From: RHLJ01 sp965222205
Lineage (GTDB): Bacteria > Bacteroidota > Rhodothermia > Balneolales > Balneolaceae
Reading direction: 5' to 3'
DNA: 64,000 nucleotides
Assembly: GCA_965222205.1 (NCBI GenBank)
Contig: OZ244932.1
Location: 3,410,001-3,474,000 of the forward strand
This document shows positions 16,948 to 26,605 of the stretch, piece by piece. The notes under the pieces are model-generated. The model saw nothing but the letters and a program-made list of their open reading frames with translations. It was not told the DNA's origin and searched no databases. Within the stretch, counting starts at the first letter, position 1. Each line of letters opens with the position of its first letter. Both the position numbers and the translations under genes were made by a program.

Positions 16948-16985
16948 ATCGATTAATACTTTATGAAGCAAAAGTATTAATCGAT
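16948..16985. repeat. Perfect 15-bp inverted repeat in a convergent gap
   Basis: ATCGATTAATACTTT (16948-16962) and its exact complement (16971-16985) are separated by 8 nt. There is no T-tract, so it is not a classical terminator. It could be a protein-binding dyad or a small palindromic repeat. It lies between the ends of two convergent genes, which makes a promoter-operator role unlikely. Confidence 0.65.
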
Positions 16986-17052
16986 GAAATTGATTTAAGT
17001 ACCAGAATAATGGCTAATTGTAATAACTGATGATAGAAGCCATCTGCAGTTA

Positions 17053-18483
17053 CTAATAATTCTCTACAATCTCATCAACTTTCAGCAATGTTCCCTTTAT
17101 CATGGTATGAGTTATCGTCCTCATATTTGAAATATCTTCCGATGGATCTGATTCTAAAATGATTAGGTTTGCGAATTTACCTATTTCCAAAGTCCCGAAA
17201 TCTTCACCCCTTCGCATACTTTCAGCTCCATTTTTTGTAGCAATCACGATCATATCTCTAGCAGAAATTCCAGCCGCTTGCATAGCTTCCATTTCTTCAT
17301 AGATCGAAATTCCATGAAGTGTCCCGGGATTTCCGGCATCGGTTCCAACAACAACTTTTACTCCCTCATCATGTAATCTTTTCAAATTCCTAAGCTGTTG
17401 CTCGCTTACTCTATCCGTAGCAGGATCATATTGTTGTAATCTGCTTTTTGCATTCTCAGTTAATCTGGGATGATCTTTAAACTGGGATGCTGTTTCCATA
17501 AGCTCTCTCGTTTTGGCATCAACACATCCATTCGGATCTACAATTTCAAAGGATTCAATATCAGCAGCAGCTCTTCTTGCTAAGGTATATCCACTTCCTA
17601 CAATTAATGTTGGGTTATAATAGGTGCCATTCTCTTTAGCCAGTTGGATAAACTCATCATCTACATCGGTATCTTCAACACTGTGTACTAACAATTTCGT
17701 CCCATTTCGCAATGCCGCTTTAGCTTGTTTTAAGCTCGTAGCATGAGCGATCATTTGGTTTCCTTTTTTCTCTATTTCTTCAGCAGCTGCTTCAATGTAT
17801 TTCATATACTCAGCGTCATTTGCTCGGATCTGCCAAAACTTTATTCCTGTACTTCCCAGATCAGACAAATACTGAACTGTTTTTACTCCCGCCTCTTCAG
17901 AATCTAAATGAACCAACACTCTATCAGAAGGAAGATCAAACGGAGCTCCCGAAACCGGAGTTAATAGTGGGCCTGCAGCCGCAACATGCGGAGCCCTAGG
18001 GTTATTCTCAGCTTCATCTTGCAGATCAATAGACCAACTCATTCCCCCGACATCATAAACTGCCGTAATACCAGAACATAAATAGGAATCGTAATATCTT
18101 TCTGGATTCTGTCTTTGATAGGCTGTGACTTCTGAAATAGGATACACCTCGTTTAAATCAAGGGCGTCTGGTCTGCTATCAAAAAAACCGGTTTGAAAGA
18201 AATGCATGTGAGCATCAACTATTCCGGGAGTAATGAATTTTTCTTCAGCATCTATAACAGTTGCATTTTTTGGCACCATGCATTCATCCTCTTCACCAAC
18301 GCATTCAATTACACCGTTCTTTGCTACAATAACTCCATTCGTAATTGCCTCTCCTCCATTTCCATCAAAGATGGTAGCTCCTTTAATGACAATAACTGAG
18401 TTTTCTTGCTGAACTCCACCGCATGTCATCAATACAAAACATACAATGATTGGCAACAGGATCTGAGCATTCTTTTTTAACAT
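17053..18483 (-). CDS. Amidohydrolase family lipoprotein (imidazolonepropionase/prolidase-like)
   Basis: Start chosen at 18483 because it yields a lipoprotein signal (MLKKNAQILLPIIVCFVLM, lipobox MTCG). The metal-dependent hydrolase pattern is complete: GATIFDGNGG, PGIVDAHMHFF (HxH), a likely carboxylated lysine in STGIKFWQIR, histidines in MIAHATS and LLVHSVED, and the aspartate in VVVGTDAGNPG. The C-terminus has the usual LEIGKFANLIILESDP. Such proteins hydrolyse cyclic amides, dipeptides or related C-N bonds; the substrate is not evident. Probably membrane-anchored in the periplasm, in line with the many peptide-degrading neighbours. Confidence 0.9.
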   Translation of the reverse strand: MLKKNAQILLPIIVCFVLMTCGGVQQENSVIVIKGATIFDGNGGEAITNGVIVAKNGVIECVGEEDECMVPKNATVIDAEEKFITPGIVDAHMHFFQTGFFDSRPDALDLNEVYPISEVTAYQRQNPERYYDSYLCSGITAVYDVGGMSWSIDLQDEAENNPRAPHVAAAGPLLTPVSGAPFDLPSDRVLVHLDSEEAGVKTVQYLSDLGSTGIKFWQIRANDAEYMKYIEAAAEEIEKKGNQMIAHATSLKQAKAALRNGTKLLVHSVEDTDVDDEFIQLAKENGTYYNPTLIVGSGYTLARRAAADIESFEIVDPNGCVDAKTRELMETASQFKDHPRLTENAKSRLQQYDPATDRVSEQQLRNLKRLHDEGVKVVVGTDAGNPGTLHGISIYEEMEAMQAAGISARDMIVIATKNGAESMRRGEDFGTLEIGKFANLIILESDPSEDISNMRTITHTMIKGTLLKVDEIVENY

Positions 18484-18570
18484 AGTAGTTAGTTCTTTAA
18501 TTAGTAGATGTGCCAATTAAGTTTAAATTAATTGCAAACCCAAGTGAATACTGAAAAGTAAAAGCTAATA

Positions 18571-18996
18571 ATGACCAACACGAAATTAAACGATAAACAA
18601 AAAATACTTTTCGGATGGATATTTATCCTAACAGGCCTGCCTTTTATTCTCATCTCACTCGAAATTATTTCTGTGGATGAATCTACTGTTCATGCTCCTC
18701 TCTGGGTTATTGGTTTGTGTGGCTGTATTTTCTCTCTTGCTGGTATAATGATTGTTCTCGGGGAACATTCGAAATGGAATAACCTTCTGGCAGCTATTCT
18801 GATTTTATCTATGGGAAGTGTCGGAGCATGGGTGGCGCTTTTTGGTGCCTCAGAAAACTTTTCAGGAGGCATTGCCTTGTTAAGTGATTCCGCTAACACT
18901 TCACTTGCACGCTGGATGTTTGGTGCAGGAGCATTGATTTGTTTTATAATAGCTCTTTACGCAATCAGGGTACACTTCAGACCAAAACAGAAATAG
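18571..18996 (+). CDS. Four-helix membrane protein of unknown function
   Basis: A 141-residue protein with four hydrophobic stretches (about 12-28, 42-62, 70-90, 112-132). The start lies 87 bp from the divergent amidohydrolase gene. I recognise no family motif. The first helix pair has an IFILTGLPFILISLEII pattern like small Bacteroidota integral membrane proteins. Function unknown. Confidence 0.7.
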   Translation: MTNTKLNDKQKILFGWIFILTGLPFILISLEIISVDESTVHAPLWVIGLCGCIFSLAGIMIVLGEHSKWNNLLAAILILSMGSVGAWVALFGASENFSGGIALLSDSANTSLARWMFGAGALICFIIALYAIRVHFRPKQK

Positions 18997-19064
18997 CTCT
19001 CCTTTTAGTTGAGGCCTCTGTTAGTTACTTTAGCCAAACTCGTCAACAAAAATAGAACCCCGCT

Positions 19065-21668
19065 ATGGCTAACCGATATAGATCTTCTTTCCTGACTCTT
19101 TTCCTTTCGATACTCGTTTTACTTCCAGATCATGGATACTCTCAGAATTCTCCGATGTATCCATCTTCCCAATACAATCCTGAAGTTACCACGCCGGCAT
19201 CGTTTCTGGGCTACGAAATCGGGGATGATCTGACGGAGCATAATCCGATGATTGATTATATGAAAGAACTTGAAAGCGAAGTTCCTGAAAGAGTGAAGGT
19301 CATTAAAATCGGAATATCTCAGGAACGGAGACCAATGTATTTGGTAGTTATAAGCTCTCCCGCGAATATGGAAAATCTGGATGCCTATCGTGAGGCGGTG
19401 TCTAGTCTGAAAGATCCGAGAGAAACTTCAGAATCTGAAGCACAGGAAATTGCAGCTAATACTCCTGTAATATCGTGGATGAATTATGCTAATGACGGAG
19501 AAGAGTCAGCGGCCTTCGAAGCTGCAATAGCAGTCGCCTATCACTATGCAGCGGGGATGGATGAAGAAACTACATCAACCTTAGAGAACTCTATTATTGT
19601 AATTAATCCGGCGCATAACCCGGATGCCCATTCAAGACATGTTGCCTGGATGAAAGGAATGAAAGTTGGGCCAAATGGAACACCTGACAGGATTGCGGCG
19701 GAGCATCAGGGTGATTGGTTGATGTCGAGTAGTGATACTCATTATAAAATTGATAGCAACCGTGACGGGTTTGCACTTTCCCAGAAGGAATCAAAGATAG
19801 TTGCAAGCAGCATGCGGCATTGGAGTCCACAGGTTTGGGTTGATTATCACGGGGAGCCGGAAGAATATTTCTTTGCACCCTATGCAATTCCGGTAAACCC
19901 TAATTATCCAAACTCAATCGTCAAGTGGGCGGAAGTAATTGGTAAAGGCAATGCTACTGCTTTCGATGAGTACAAGTGGACCTATACTTCCAGAGAAGTA
20001 TATGATTTACACTATCCCGGATATTGGGATTCGTACCCGGCATTCAACGGTGCAATTGGAATGACTTATGAAACAAATGGTGGTGGTGATAAAGGATTTC
20101 AGTATTACAAAAATGATGGAACCATAGCGACTTTAAGAAATGCAATTGCTCATCATGTGGTGGCTAGTATTGCAACTGCTAAAACTACTGCTGAGAACAG
20201 TGAAGGAATACTGATGGACTTCTATAATTTCTTTAGACAAGGAATGGATGAAGTTCGCAATGAACCTTTGAAGCAGGTTGCTTTGATGCCTGGCAACGAT
20301 ACCGATGATTTGGTGAAATTATTACTGGAACATGAAATTGAGGTATATGAATTAGAGTCTGAACAAGCCGTTGAAGGAGTTTCCTATTTAAGTGGAAACA
20401 CTTCTAGAGTAACTTTACCGGAAGGTTCCGTAATCATTCCAATAGCACAACCTTTGAAGCGCTTAGCAAAAGTGCTACTTGAGCAAAATGTTGGGATTCA
20501 GGAAGAATTTATGGAACAAGCATTGGAAGCTCATGCATACAATATTTCTGTGGGTGCGAATGCACCAAAAAAGCGAGTAGGATTTTATGATGTGACAGCA
20601 TGGTCCTTGCCGCTTACGTATGGGTTAGATGCTTATGCTTTAGGAAGATCAATCACAAATGGATTGGTAGAAGTAGGTGAGAGTTCAAATGAGCAAGAGC
20701 CTTCCAAAGCCAATTACGCTTACATTTTTCCATATAACTCAAACGCAGCAGCTTCTTTGATGAGTAGATTAATGATGGAAGAATTCAAAGTTGCGATGGC
20801 TTCGGAACCATTTATGAGAAATGGAAAGTCGTATGATCGCGGTGTTGTTGTGGTAAGAGTAAATCGTAATAATGAATCTCTGCATCAAAGAATAACGGAG
20901 CTCTCCAAAGAAACCGGAGTGAGCGTGGAAGCCATTGATGAAGCATGGACTGATGAAGGTATTTTGATGGGAGCCAGAACGGTGGTTGCCTTAAAAAAAC
21001 CGAAAGTAATGGTGTTGATGGATGAGCCTACCAATGGAAGAAGTTACGGCGCACTATGGTTTACCTTAGAACAGAGGTATGGAGTAGAGTTCACAGCGGT
21101 ACGGGTACAGGATTTCAACCGGGCCAATTTGTTTGAGTACGATGTTGTGATTATGCCTCCTGGTTCTTCTTCGGGATATAAATTTATGATAGGAACGGGA
21201 GGAATAAACCGAATGAAAGAATGGGTAAGAGCAGGAGGCACTTTTATTGGAATCGGAGCTGGAGCAACTTTTGCCACAGATGAGGATGTAAATCTTACTA
21301 CCTCCAGGTTGTTAGGTGATGTGAGGGTAGACCAAACGCCCGGTGCTATTCTCAGGGTAAACCTTGATACCAACCATTTTCTCTCTCTGGGATATGATGA
21401 ACAAATTCCGGTTCATATAAACAGTGGGAATATTTTTACTCCATCGGAAGCAGGCGCTAACGTAGCAGTTTTTGATGAAGATGCTGTTGTAAGTGGTTTT
21501 GTGTTTGAAGAGAACCAACCAAACTTTCCCGGTAATGCCTATTTGATTCACGAATCTATGGGAAGAGGAAACGTAATTCTTTTCGCTGAACAACCGGTCT
21601 ACCGTTTGTATTGGCGGGGATTGGAGAGGTTGTTCATAAACAGCGTATTGCTGGCCCCGGGTTTTTAG
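19065..21668 (+). CDS. M14 family zinc carboxypeptidase-like protein, secreted
   Basis: An 867-residue protein with a signal peptide (cleavage after HGYSQ). The M14 domain spans residues about 45-380: substrate-binding EIGDDLTEHNPMIDYMKEL, PVISWMNYANDGEESAAFEA, INPAHNPDAHSRH, VDYHGEPEEYFF and the catalytic-Glu segment MTYETNGGG. Aligned by eye with other members, the first zinc motif (usually VHGNE) reads NDGEE, so the first histidine ligand seems replaced by aspartate. The C-terminal ~220 residues (VMVLMDEPTNGRSYGALWF, YDVVIMPPGSSSGY, GGTFIGIGAG) look like a glutamine-amidotransferase-like fold, common in this large M14 subfamily. Likely removes C-terminal residues of peptides in the periplasm, if active. 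Confidence 0.88.
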   Translation: MANRYRSSFLTLFLSILVLLPDHGYSQNSPMYPSSQYNPEVTTPASFLGYEIGDDLTEHNPMIDYMKELESEVPERVKVIKIGISQERRPMYLVVISSPANMENLDAYREAVSSLKDPRETSESEAQEIAANTPVISWMNYANDGEESAAFEAAIAVAYHYAAGMDEETTSTLENSIIVINPAHNPDAHSRHVAWMKGMKVGPNGTPDRIAAEHQGDWLMSSSDTHYKIDSNRDGFALSQKESKIVASSMRHWSPQVWVDYHGEPEEYFFAPYAIPVNPNYPNSIVKWAEVIGKGNATAFDEYKWTYTSREVYDLHYPGYWDSYPAFNGAIGMTYETNGGGDKGFQYYKNDGTIATLRNAIAHHVVASIATAKTTAENSEGILMDFYNFFRQGMDEVRNEPLKQVALMPGNDTDDLVKLLLEHEIEVYELESEQAVEGVSYLSGNTSRVTLPEGSVIIPIAQPLKRLAKVLLEQNVGIQEEFMEQALEAHAYNISVGANAPKKRVGFYDVTAWSLPLTYGLDAYALGRSITNGLVEVGESSNEQEPSKANYAYIFPYNSNAAASLMSRLMMEEFKVAMASEPFMRNGKSYDRGVVVVRVNRNNESLHQRITELSKETGVSVEAIDEAWTDEGILMGARTVVALKKPKVMVLMDEPTNGRSYGALWFTLEQRYGVEFTAVRVQDFNRANLFEYDVVIMPPGSSSGYKFMIGTGGINRMKEWVRAGGTFIGIGAGATFATDEDVNLTTSRLLGDVRVDQTPGAILRVNLDTNHFLSLGYDEQIPVHINSGNIFTPSEAGANVAVFDEDAVVSGFVFEENQPNFPGNAYLIHESMGRGNVILFAEQPVYRLYWRGLERLFINSVLLAPGF

Positions 21669-24308
21669 TTACTCATTTGCTAACGTATCAGCCGGATTTG
21701 TAAGACCAGCTTTTATAGTTTGAAAGCTAATTGTTGCCAGTGCTATAAACAGAACTATAAGCGCTGCCAAAACGAAATGTAAAGGTCCAATAGAAATGTG
21801 GTAGGCAAAATTCGTCAACCACTCGTTCATTCCGTACCAGGCTATTGGAGAAGCAATTAGCACTCCAATAGCAACAAGTTTAACAAAGTCTTTGGCGAAT
21901 AAACCGGATATCTGTAAAACGGAAGCCCCTAAAACTTTCCGAATACCAACTTCCTTTACCCGGCTTGAAACGGTGAGAGTAACTAAGCCAAATAATCCAA
22001 GGCATGCTATAAAAATGGCAAATAGTGAGGAGTAATTTATGATGGTTGCCCATCGCTCATCGTTGGCGTACTCCTCGTGCATATCCTCATCCAAAAAGCG
22101 GTAATTCAGAGGAATTTCAGGTATAAAAGTATTCCAGGTATCCTTAATCATTGCAATGGTTTCTTGCATGTTTTCGGGACGGATTCGGATCAATAAATTT
22201 CCATGACCCCAGGCGGGATTCATCGTTAAAAAGGCTGGGTCCATTTCATTATACAAAGCCTGGAAGTAGTGATCTTTAACGACTCCGATAATAATCGCGC
22301 CTCCGTGAGCATCTTCTCCGGGAGTAAGAGCAGGAATTTGTTTTCCAATCGGATCATTCATTCCAAATTCCCGGGCGAACGTCTCCGTTATTATGACAGA
22401 TTCTGCTGTGTCTGTTGCCAAATCGGGATTAAAGTTTCTTCCGGCTACCAATTCCATTTCCATGAAGTCGATATAATTACTTTCAACAGTAAATACATTG
22501 ATATTTTTCTGATCACCTTCAAACTCAACACCATATCCATACGATCCCTGAAATCCCACGGCAACCCCGGTAGCAGTGATATCTAAAATATCTGCATGAC
22601 CCCCGATTGCAGTTCGGAAATCATTCGCAACTTCTAATCCATCCAATCGGTTCAGTGGAATATAAACTACATGCTCGGTATTGTATCCCAGATCTTGTGA
22701 CCGAATAAATTCCAACTGGTTTTTCATTACAAGTGTGCTGATGATTAACATCACAGAAAGAGCAAATTGTAAAGCTACCAGCGATTTAGTGAATAAATTC
22801 GAGCCACTCAGTTTAAGTGAGCCTTTCAAAGTAATTACAGGTTTAAAACCTGATAGAATGATAGCAGGATAGCTTCCTGCAACAAAACCTGTTAAAACCA
22901 TAAACCCAAACAAAGCAACAAGAGTCGTCCAGTTTTCAAGATAATTAAAGGCTAGGGTTTTCCCACTTAATGCATTGAAGACCGGTAAAAACAGTTCAGC
23001 AAGCAGAACCCCCAAAATCATGGAAATTCCACAAATCAGGAAGGCTTCACCCCAGAATTGGAACATCAATTGATGACGGAATGCACCCGCCACTTTTCTC
23101 ATCCCAACTTCTTTAGAGCGCCTGGAAGAACGCCCAATGGAAAGTGTCATAAAATTGATACAGGCAATGAGTAAGATAGCGATGGCAATTCCCGAAAGGA
23201 TATACGAATACATGGGATCACTTACCGAGTTCAAGTGAATCTCAGGGAGTGGGTTAAGATGAAATGTGCTTGCTATCTGGTTATCAGGTATTTGATATCG
23301 CTCTCTAAGTATTACATTATATTCGCCTACATACCTTTCTCTTAAATCAGCTAGAGGTTGTTCAAGTTGGGTTGCATCAACCTGTTCTTCCAACATTATG
23401 TATGTTCGATATAAATTCATAGTCCACCTATCAAGGAATGGTGGTCGATATCGGATATCTCCCTGAACTGGAATCAGGATTTCGAAACGAATCGTAGAAT
23501 TATTTGGAATTTTCTCTATCACTGCCGTAACTAAGTAGTCTTCAAAACCTTCTTCTTTCCGGATCTTGAGCGTTTCACCAACCACATTGGTTTCCCCAAA
23601 ATATTTAATGGCAATCTCTTCAGTTATTACAACAGAATGAACATTAGTAAGAGCACTTTCCGGATCGCCGTAAAGAATGGGAAAGCTGAACATTTTGAAA
23701 ATATCGGCATCAGCATAATGAACTGATTCACGGATTGGTTCATTATCAACCTGCATATAATGAGTGCGCCGAAAAACCCGCGTATAAGCTTCTACTCCAG
23801 GTATCTCTTGTTTAAGAGTTGGAGCCAAAGGAATAGGGCCATTAGCGCCATCATACCTGACAGAACCATCAGTATCAAAATAGCGCTGCTCAACCCGAAA
23901 AATTCGCTCATTATTTTCATGGAAACGATCGTATGTGAGCTCATCTTGAACGTATAAAAATATGAGCGCACAGAAGGCTAGTCCAATTGCCAACCCGAAT
24001 ACATTAATAACGGAATACACCTTTTGCTTTTTAAGTGATCTGAATGTCACTTTCATATAGTTTTTAAACATGGAATAAGTGTTTAGGTTAGTAAATTGGA
24101 ATTCTTCGAACCAGCTTCTTCTGGTCCAGATACTCAGCACATCTTTCCAGTATTGTCTTCGAGCGTAAGCTGCACCATGATTCGAAAGGCGGATTTGAAA
24201 AAGTTCGTCTAAATCAGCCTCTGCTTCTTCCTTAAACTTCCAGGCTACGCTGATGCCAAGTATCCACTTAGCCAGTTTCGGTGGAGAATTCTGATTTCTT
24301 CTTTTCAT
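21669..24308 (-). CDS. ABC transporter permease (MacB/FtsX type) with permease prefix domain
   Basis: An 879-residue protein. Residues about 10-75 form a soluble prefix (AKWILGISVAWKFKEEAEAD and on to WTRRSWFEEF), then the first membrane helix and a MacB-like periplasmic domain. Two FtsX-type permease blocks follow (GIAIAILLIACINFMTLSIG with RSKEVGMRKVAGA, and IACLGLFGLVTLTVSSRVKE with VGIRKVLGA). This is the duplicated orphan-permease layout, with no ATPase gene nearby. Such permeases use mechanotransmission to work on lipoproteins, peptides or drugs in the envelope. Its start follows the PadR stop by 1 bp, so the two are translated together. Confidence 0.92.
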   Translation of the reverse strand: MKRRNQNSPPKLAKWILGISVAWKFKEEAEADLDELFQIRLSNHGAAYARRQYWKDVLSIWTRRSWFEEFQFTNLNTYSMFKNYMKVTFRSLKKQKVYSVINVFGLAIGLAFCALIFLYVQDELTYDRFHENNERIFRVEQRYFDTDGSVRYDGANGPIPLAPTLKQEIPGVEAYTRVFRRTHYMQVDNEPIRESVHYADADIFKMFSFPILYGDPESALTNVHSVVITEEIAIKYFGETNVVGETLKIRKEEGFEDYLVTAVIEKIPNNSTIRFEILIPVQGDIRYRPPFLDRWTMNLYRTYIMLEEQVDATQLEQPLADLRERYVGEYNVILRERYQIPDNQIASTFHLNPLPEIHLNSVSDPMYSYILSGIAIAILLIACINFMTLSIGRSSRRSKEVGMRKVAGAFRHQLMFQFWGEAFLICGISMILGVLLAELFLPVFNALSGKTLAFNYLENWTTLVALFGFMVLTGFVAGSYPAIILSGFKPVITLKGSLKLSGSNLFTKSLVALQFALSVMLIISTLVMKNQLEFIRSQDLGYNTEHVVYIPLNRLDGLEVANDFRTAIGGHADILDITATGVAVGFQGSYGYGVEFEGDQKNINVFTVESNYIDFMEMELVAGRNFNPDLATDTAESVIITETFAREFGMNDPIGKQIPALTPGEDAHGGAIIIGVVKDHYFQALYNEMDPAFLTMNPAWGHGNLLIRIRPENMQETIAMIKDTWNTFIPEIPLNYRFLDEDMHEEYANDERWATIINYSSLFAIFIACLGLFGLVTLTVSSRVKEVGIRKVLGASVLQISGLFAKDFVKLVAIGVLIASPIAWYGMNEWLTNFAYHISIGPLHFVLAALIVLFIALATISFQTIKAGLTNPADTLANE

Positions 24309-24309
24309 A

Positions 24310-24651
24310 TTAACTCCAACCCGGACTCCAATTAAACTTTTTCCAGAGTGATTCCCGGATCATTCGTGCTTCCTGTAAAGCAGATTCTCCGGCATAAGTA
24401 ACCGTATAAATGCGTTTACTTTTTCCTCCACGCTCCGCAGTAGGTTTACTCATACGGGAGCTTAAAAATCCTTTCTTGGTGAGTCTTTCCAGTGAGGTGT
24501 ATAAAGCTCCCATACTTACAGATCTATTAGTATGAGTCTCTAATAATTGTTGGATTGATACAGTATAGGCTTCGTTATCAAGTCCACCGATAGCTAAAAG
24601 TACAAGCTCTTCAAATTCACCAAGTTTGTTTTTTCCCATGATAGCAAGCAA
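24310..24651 (-). CDS. PadR family transcriptional regulator
   Basis: A 113-residue winged-helix protein: LGEFEELVLLAIGGL, GALYTSLERLTKKGFLSS and the beta-wing ending RIYTVTYAGESALQEAR. Length is typical of short PadR regulators. It precedes the permease in the same operon, a recurrent pair in Acidobacteria, Bacteroidota and relatives, and most likely represses its own operon in response to an envelope or drug signal (inference). The sequence upstream (24652-24741) is AT-rich, with a possible TACATTTA promoter box. Confidence 0.92.
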   Translation of the reverse strand: MLAIMGKNKLGEFEELVLLAIGGLDNEAYTVSIQQLLETHTNRSVSMGALYTSLERLTKKGFLSSRMSKPTAERGGKSKRIYTVTYAGESALQEARMIRESLWKKFNWSPGWS

Positions 24652-24741
24652 AAGAATTATAATTTCTTTCTAAATGTAGGTAAAATAGACGAGTTAAAAT
24701 TTTAATTAGTTTCAAAATGAGTAAAAAAAGATTTTTAAGAT

Positions 24742-25218
24742 CTAAAAAACCGCTTTAAAGAACGAAAAGGCTATCATCGCGGCAATGGTTACTTTAATCA
24801 TGGTTCCAGTTAAGAATCCAATAAAAGATCCCCAGGCTGATTTAAGAGCTTTATTTACATCTTGTTTGTAAATGAATTCGCCGACAAAAGCACCAATTAA
24901 AGTGCCCAGGAAGAATCCTAAAGGAGGAAAGAATAGCATTCCCAAAATCATACCAATGGTACTGCCGGTTACTCCATACACCGAGCCCCCGTATTTTTTA
25001 GTAGTATAGGCTGGGATGAGGTTTTCCAACATTAGAACTACAACTACTACAATTCCCCAGGCTACAAGGAAGAAGGTAGAGAACTGAGCAACGCCACTTA
25101 GTTGAAGAATCCAAAGTGCTGCATAACTAAACGGGAGTCCGGGCAAGACAGGAAGAAAGGCTCCTGCGAGTCCAACCAGAATACAAACGATACCAAGCGC
25201 AATCCAAAGTAATTCCAT
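24742..25218 (-). CDS. DUF456 family membrane protein
   Basis: A 158-residue, very hydrophobic protein with glycine-rich helices: LGIVCILVGLAGAFLPVLPG, then YGVTGSTIGMILGMLFFPPL and GTLIGAFVGEFIYKQ. These features fit DUF456, a family of small inner-membrane proteins without known activity. It stands 61 bp downstream of the flavoprotein gene on the same strand and may share its transcript. Confidence 0.9.
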   Translation of the reverse strand: MELLWIALGIVCILVGLAGAFLPVLPGLPFSYAALWILQLSGVAQFSTFFLVAWGIVVVVVLMLENLIPAYTTKKYGGSVYGVTGSTIGMILGMLFFPPLGFFLGTLIGAFVGEFIYKQDVNKALKSAWGSFIGFLTGTMIKVTIAAMIAFSFFKAVF

Positions 25219-25279
25219 AGAGAAAGTGTAAGCTTATTAACGTTGCAGTACCACGTAATAATGAACAGAATGTTTCGAA

Positions 25280-26479
25280 TCACATCTTCAAGTGGTCATT
25301 TTCAAACGAAGCCTCAATATATTGATTGATAGAAATATTAGCCCATTTTTCCTGCGAACCCTTGGCAATAAAGTCTAAATCGTGATCGCCGGTATTTACC
25401 TCATTAAATAAGAGAGAGCTTATATGATCCATATCTTGTTTACTAAACTCGTAAATGCGGTCTTTCGATATGGATATTCTTTCTGTCCCAAATATATCAG
25501 AAGCAATATTATTGGCTACGGTTTTAGCCATAGTTTCTGTCGATGTTCGGGTTCTGGGAACACCACAGGGTACAAAAGTATCTTCTTTTTGAGGGATGGA
25601 GACAGCTCCTCCGGCTGCATAAATATTCGGATATTGGCTATGCTGGAATTCTTCATTCACATTAATTAATCCAAAAGGATTGGAAAATTTTCGGGTGGTT
25701 CTTACGGCATCAACGCCGATGAACTGTGGAACTATCATGGTGAATTTGGTCTGAATTTTTTCTCCACCTTCTAAACAGACCTGGTTTTCATTTAATTGAT
25801 GGATTTCTGCATTGGTTCTCCAATTAATATGATATTTATCAAAAAATTGTTCGCAGGATTTTGCATTCTGTTTAGCCCCAGCAATTCCAAAATGGGTGAG
25901 ATAAGGCTCAGCAGTAATAAAATGAATGGCGACTTTATCCAGCAGGTGGTGGTTTTTTAGCTGATAAAGAGCGTTCAAGAGAAACTCGTAGGCAACAAAA
26001 AAGTACCCTGCCCACTGGGCTGCGCCTATTACAATTGGACCCGGATTTTTTAGAAATTTTTTCCAGGCTTTACGGGTTCGCTCAGCTTCAAACAGAGAAC
26101 AAATCGACCACGCGTTTATACCCGGTACAAATCCTTTTATACTGCTGTAATTAGCTTTTGTGCCAGTTGCAATTACAAGATAGTCGTAGTGTATGTCTTC
26201 TTTAGGAGTGTAAATCGTTTGATCCTGCAAATCAAAACCGTATACGGTGGTTTCTACAAAATGTACTCCAAGATTCTGGTAGATAGGACGGGTATCAAAA
26301 GAAATATCACCAAGGTTTCGGTATCCAAAAGGGTGCCATACCAGCGAAGGCATAAACATAAATTCCGGTGTGTGGTCAATTACCATAATCTCATGTTTCC
26401 CTTTCAAAAGTTTAACAAGATTAAGGGCAACTGTATATCCCGCAAAACTCGATCCAACTATAACAATTCGCTTTTTCAT
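25280..26479 (-). CDS. FAD-dependent oxidoreductase (sulfide:quinone reductase/NDH-2-like)
   Basis: A 399-residue flavoprotein. Nucleotide-binding GSSFAGYTVALNL (Rossmann, residues about 8-20), MFMPSLVWHPFG, YLVIATGTKANYSS and the C-terminal FAD segment NIYAAGGAVSIP with VPCGVPRTRTSTE match the SQR/NDH-2-like family that passes electrons to quinones. Only one of the usual catalytic cysteines of sulfide:quinone reductases has an obvious counterpart, so sulfide as substrate is uncertain. No strong C-terminal membrane anchor is seen. Divergent from the phosphofructokinase gene. Confidence 0.82.
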   Translation of the reverse strand: MKKRIVIVGSSFAGYTVALNLVKLLKGKHEIMVIDHTPEFMFMPSLVWHPFGYRNLGDISFDTRPIYQNLGVHFVETTVYGFDLQDQTIYTPKEDIHYDYLVIATGTKANYSSIKGFVPGINAWSICSLFEAERTRKAWKKFLKNPGPIVIGAAQWAGYFFVAYEFLLNALYQLKNHHLLDKVAIHFITAEPYLTHFGIAGAKQNAKSCEQFFDKYHINWRTNAEIHQLNENQVCLEGGEKIQTKFTMIVPQFIGVDAVRTTRKFSNPFGLINVNEEFQHSQYPNIYAAGGAVSIPQKEDTFVPCGVPRTRTSTETMAKTVANNIASDIFGTERISISKDRIYEFSKQDMDHISSLLFNEVNTGDHDLDFIAKGSQEKWANISINQYIEASFENDHLKM

Positions 26480-26605
26480 AACTACCTCGCTGTTAGTGTA
26501 TCAATACAGTAGTACACATTGTTGAAGATTGTGTGAAGGAGTGGAAAAGCGCTTTCACGAAAAATTCATACAGGTCTCTTATAGTGTTAGAAAACGGAGG
26601 TCAAA

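Noticed and set aside
16948..16985. Second terminator for the S9 gene
   Set aside because: No T-tract on either side and a closer, complete terminator exists at 16875-16906.
25098..25283. 61-codon minus-strand frame between DUF456 and the flavoprotein
   Set aside because: Lies over the DUF456 start in another frame, with no supporting features.
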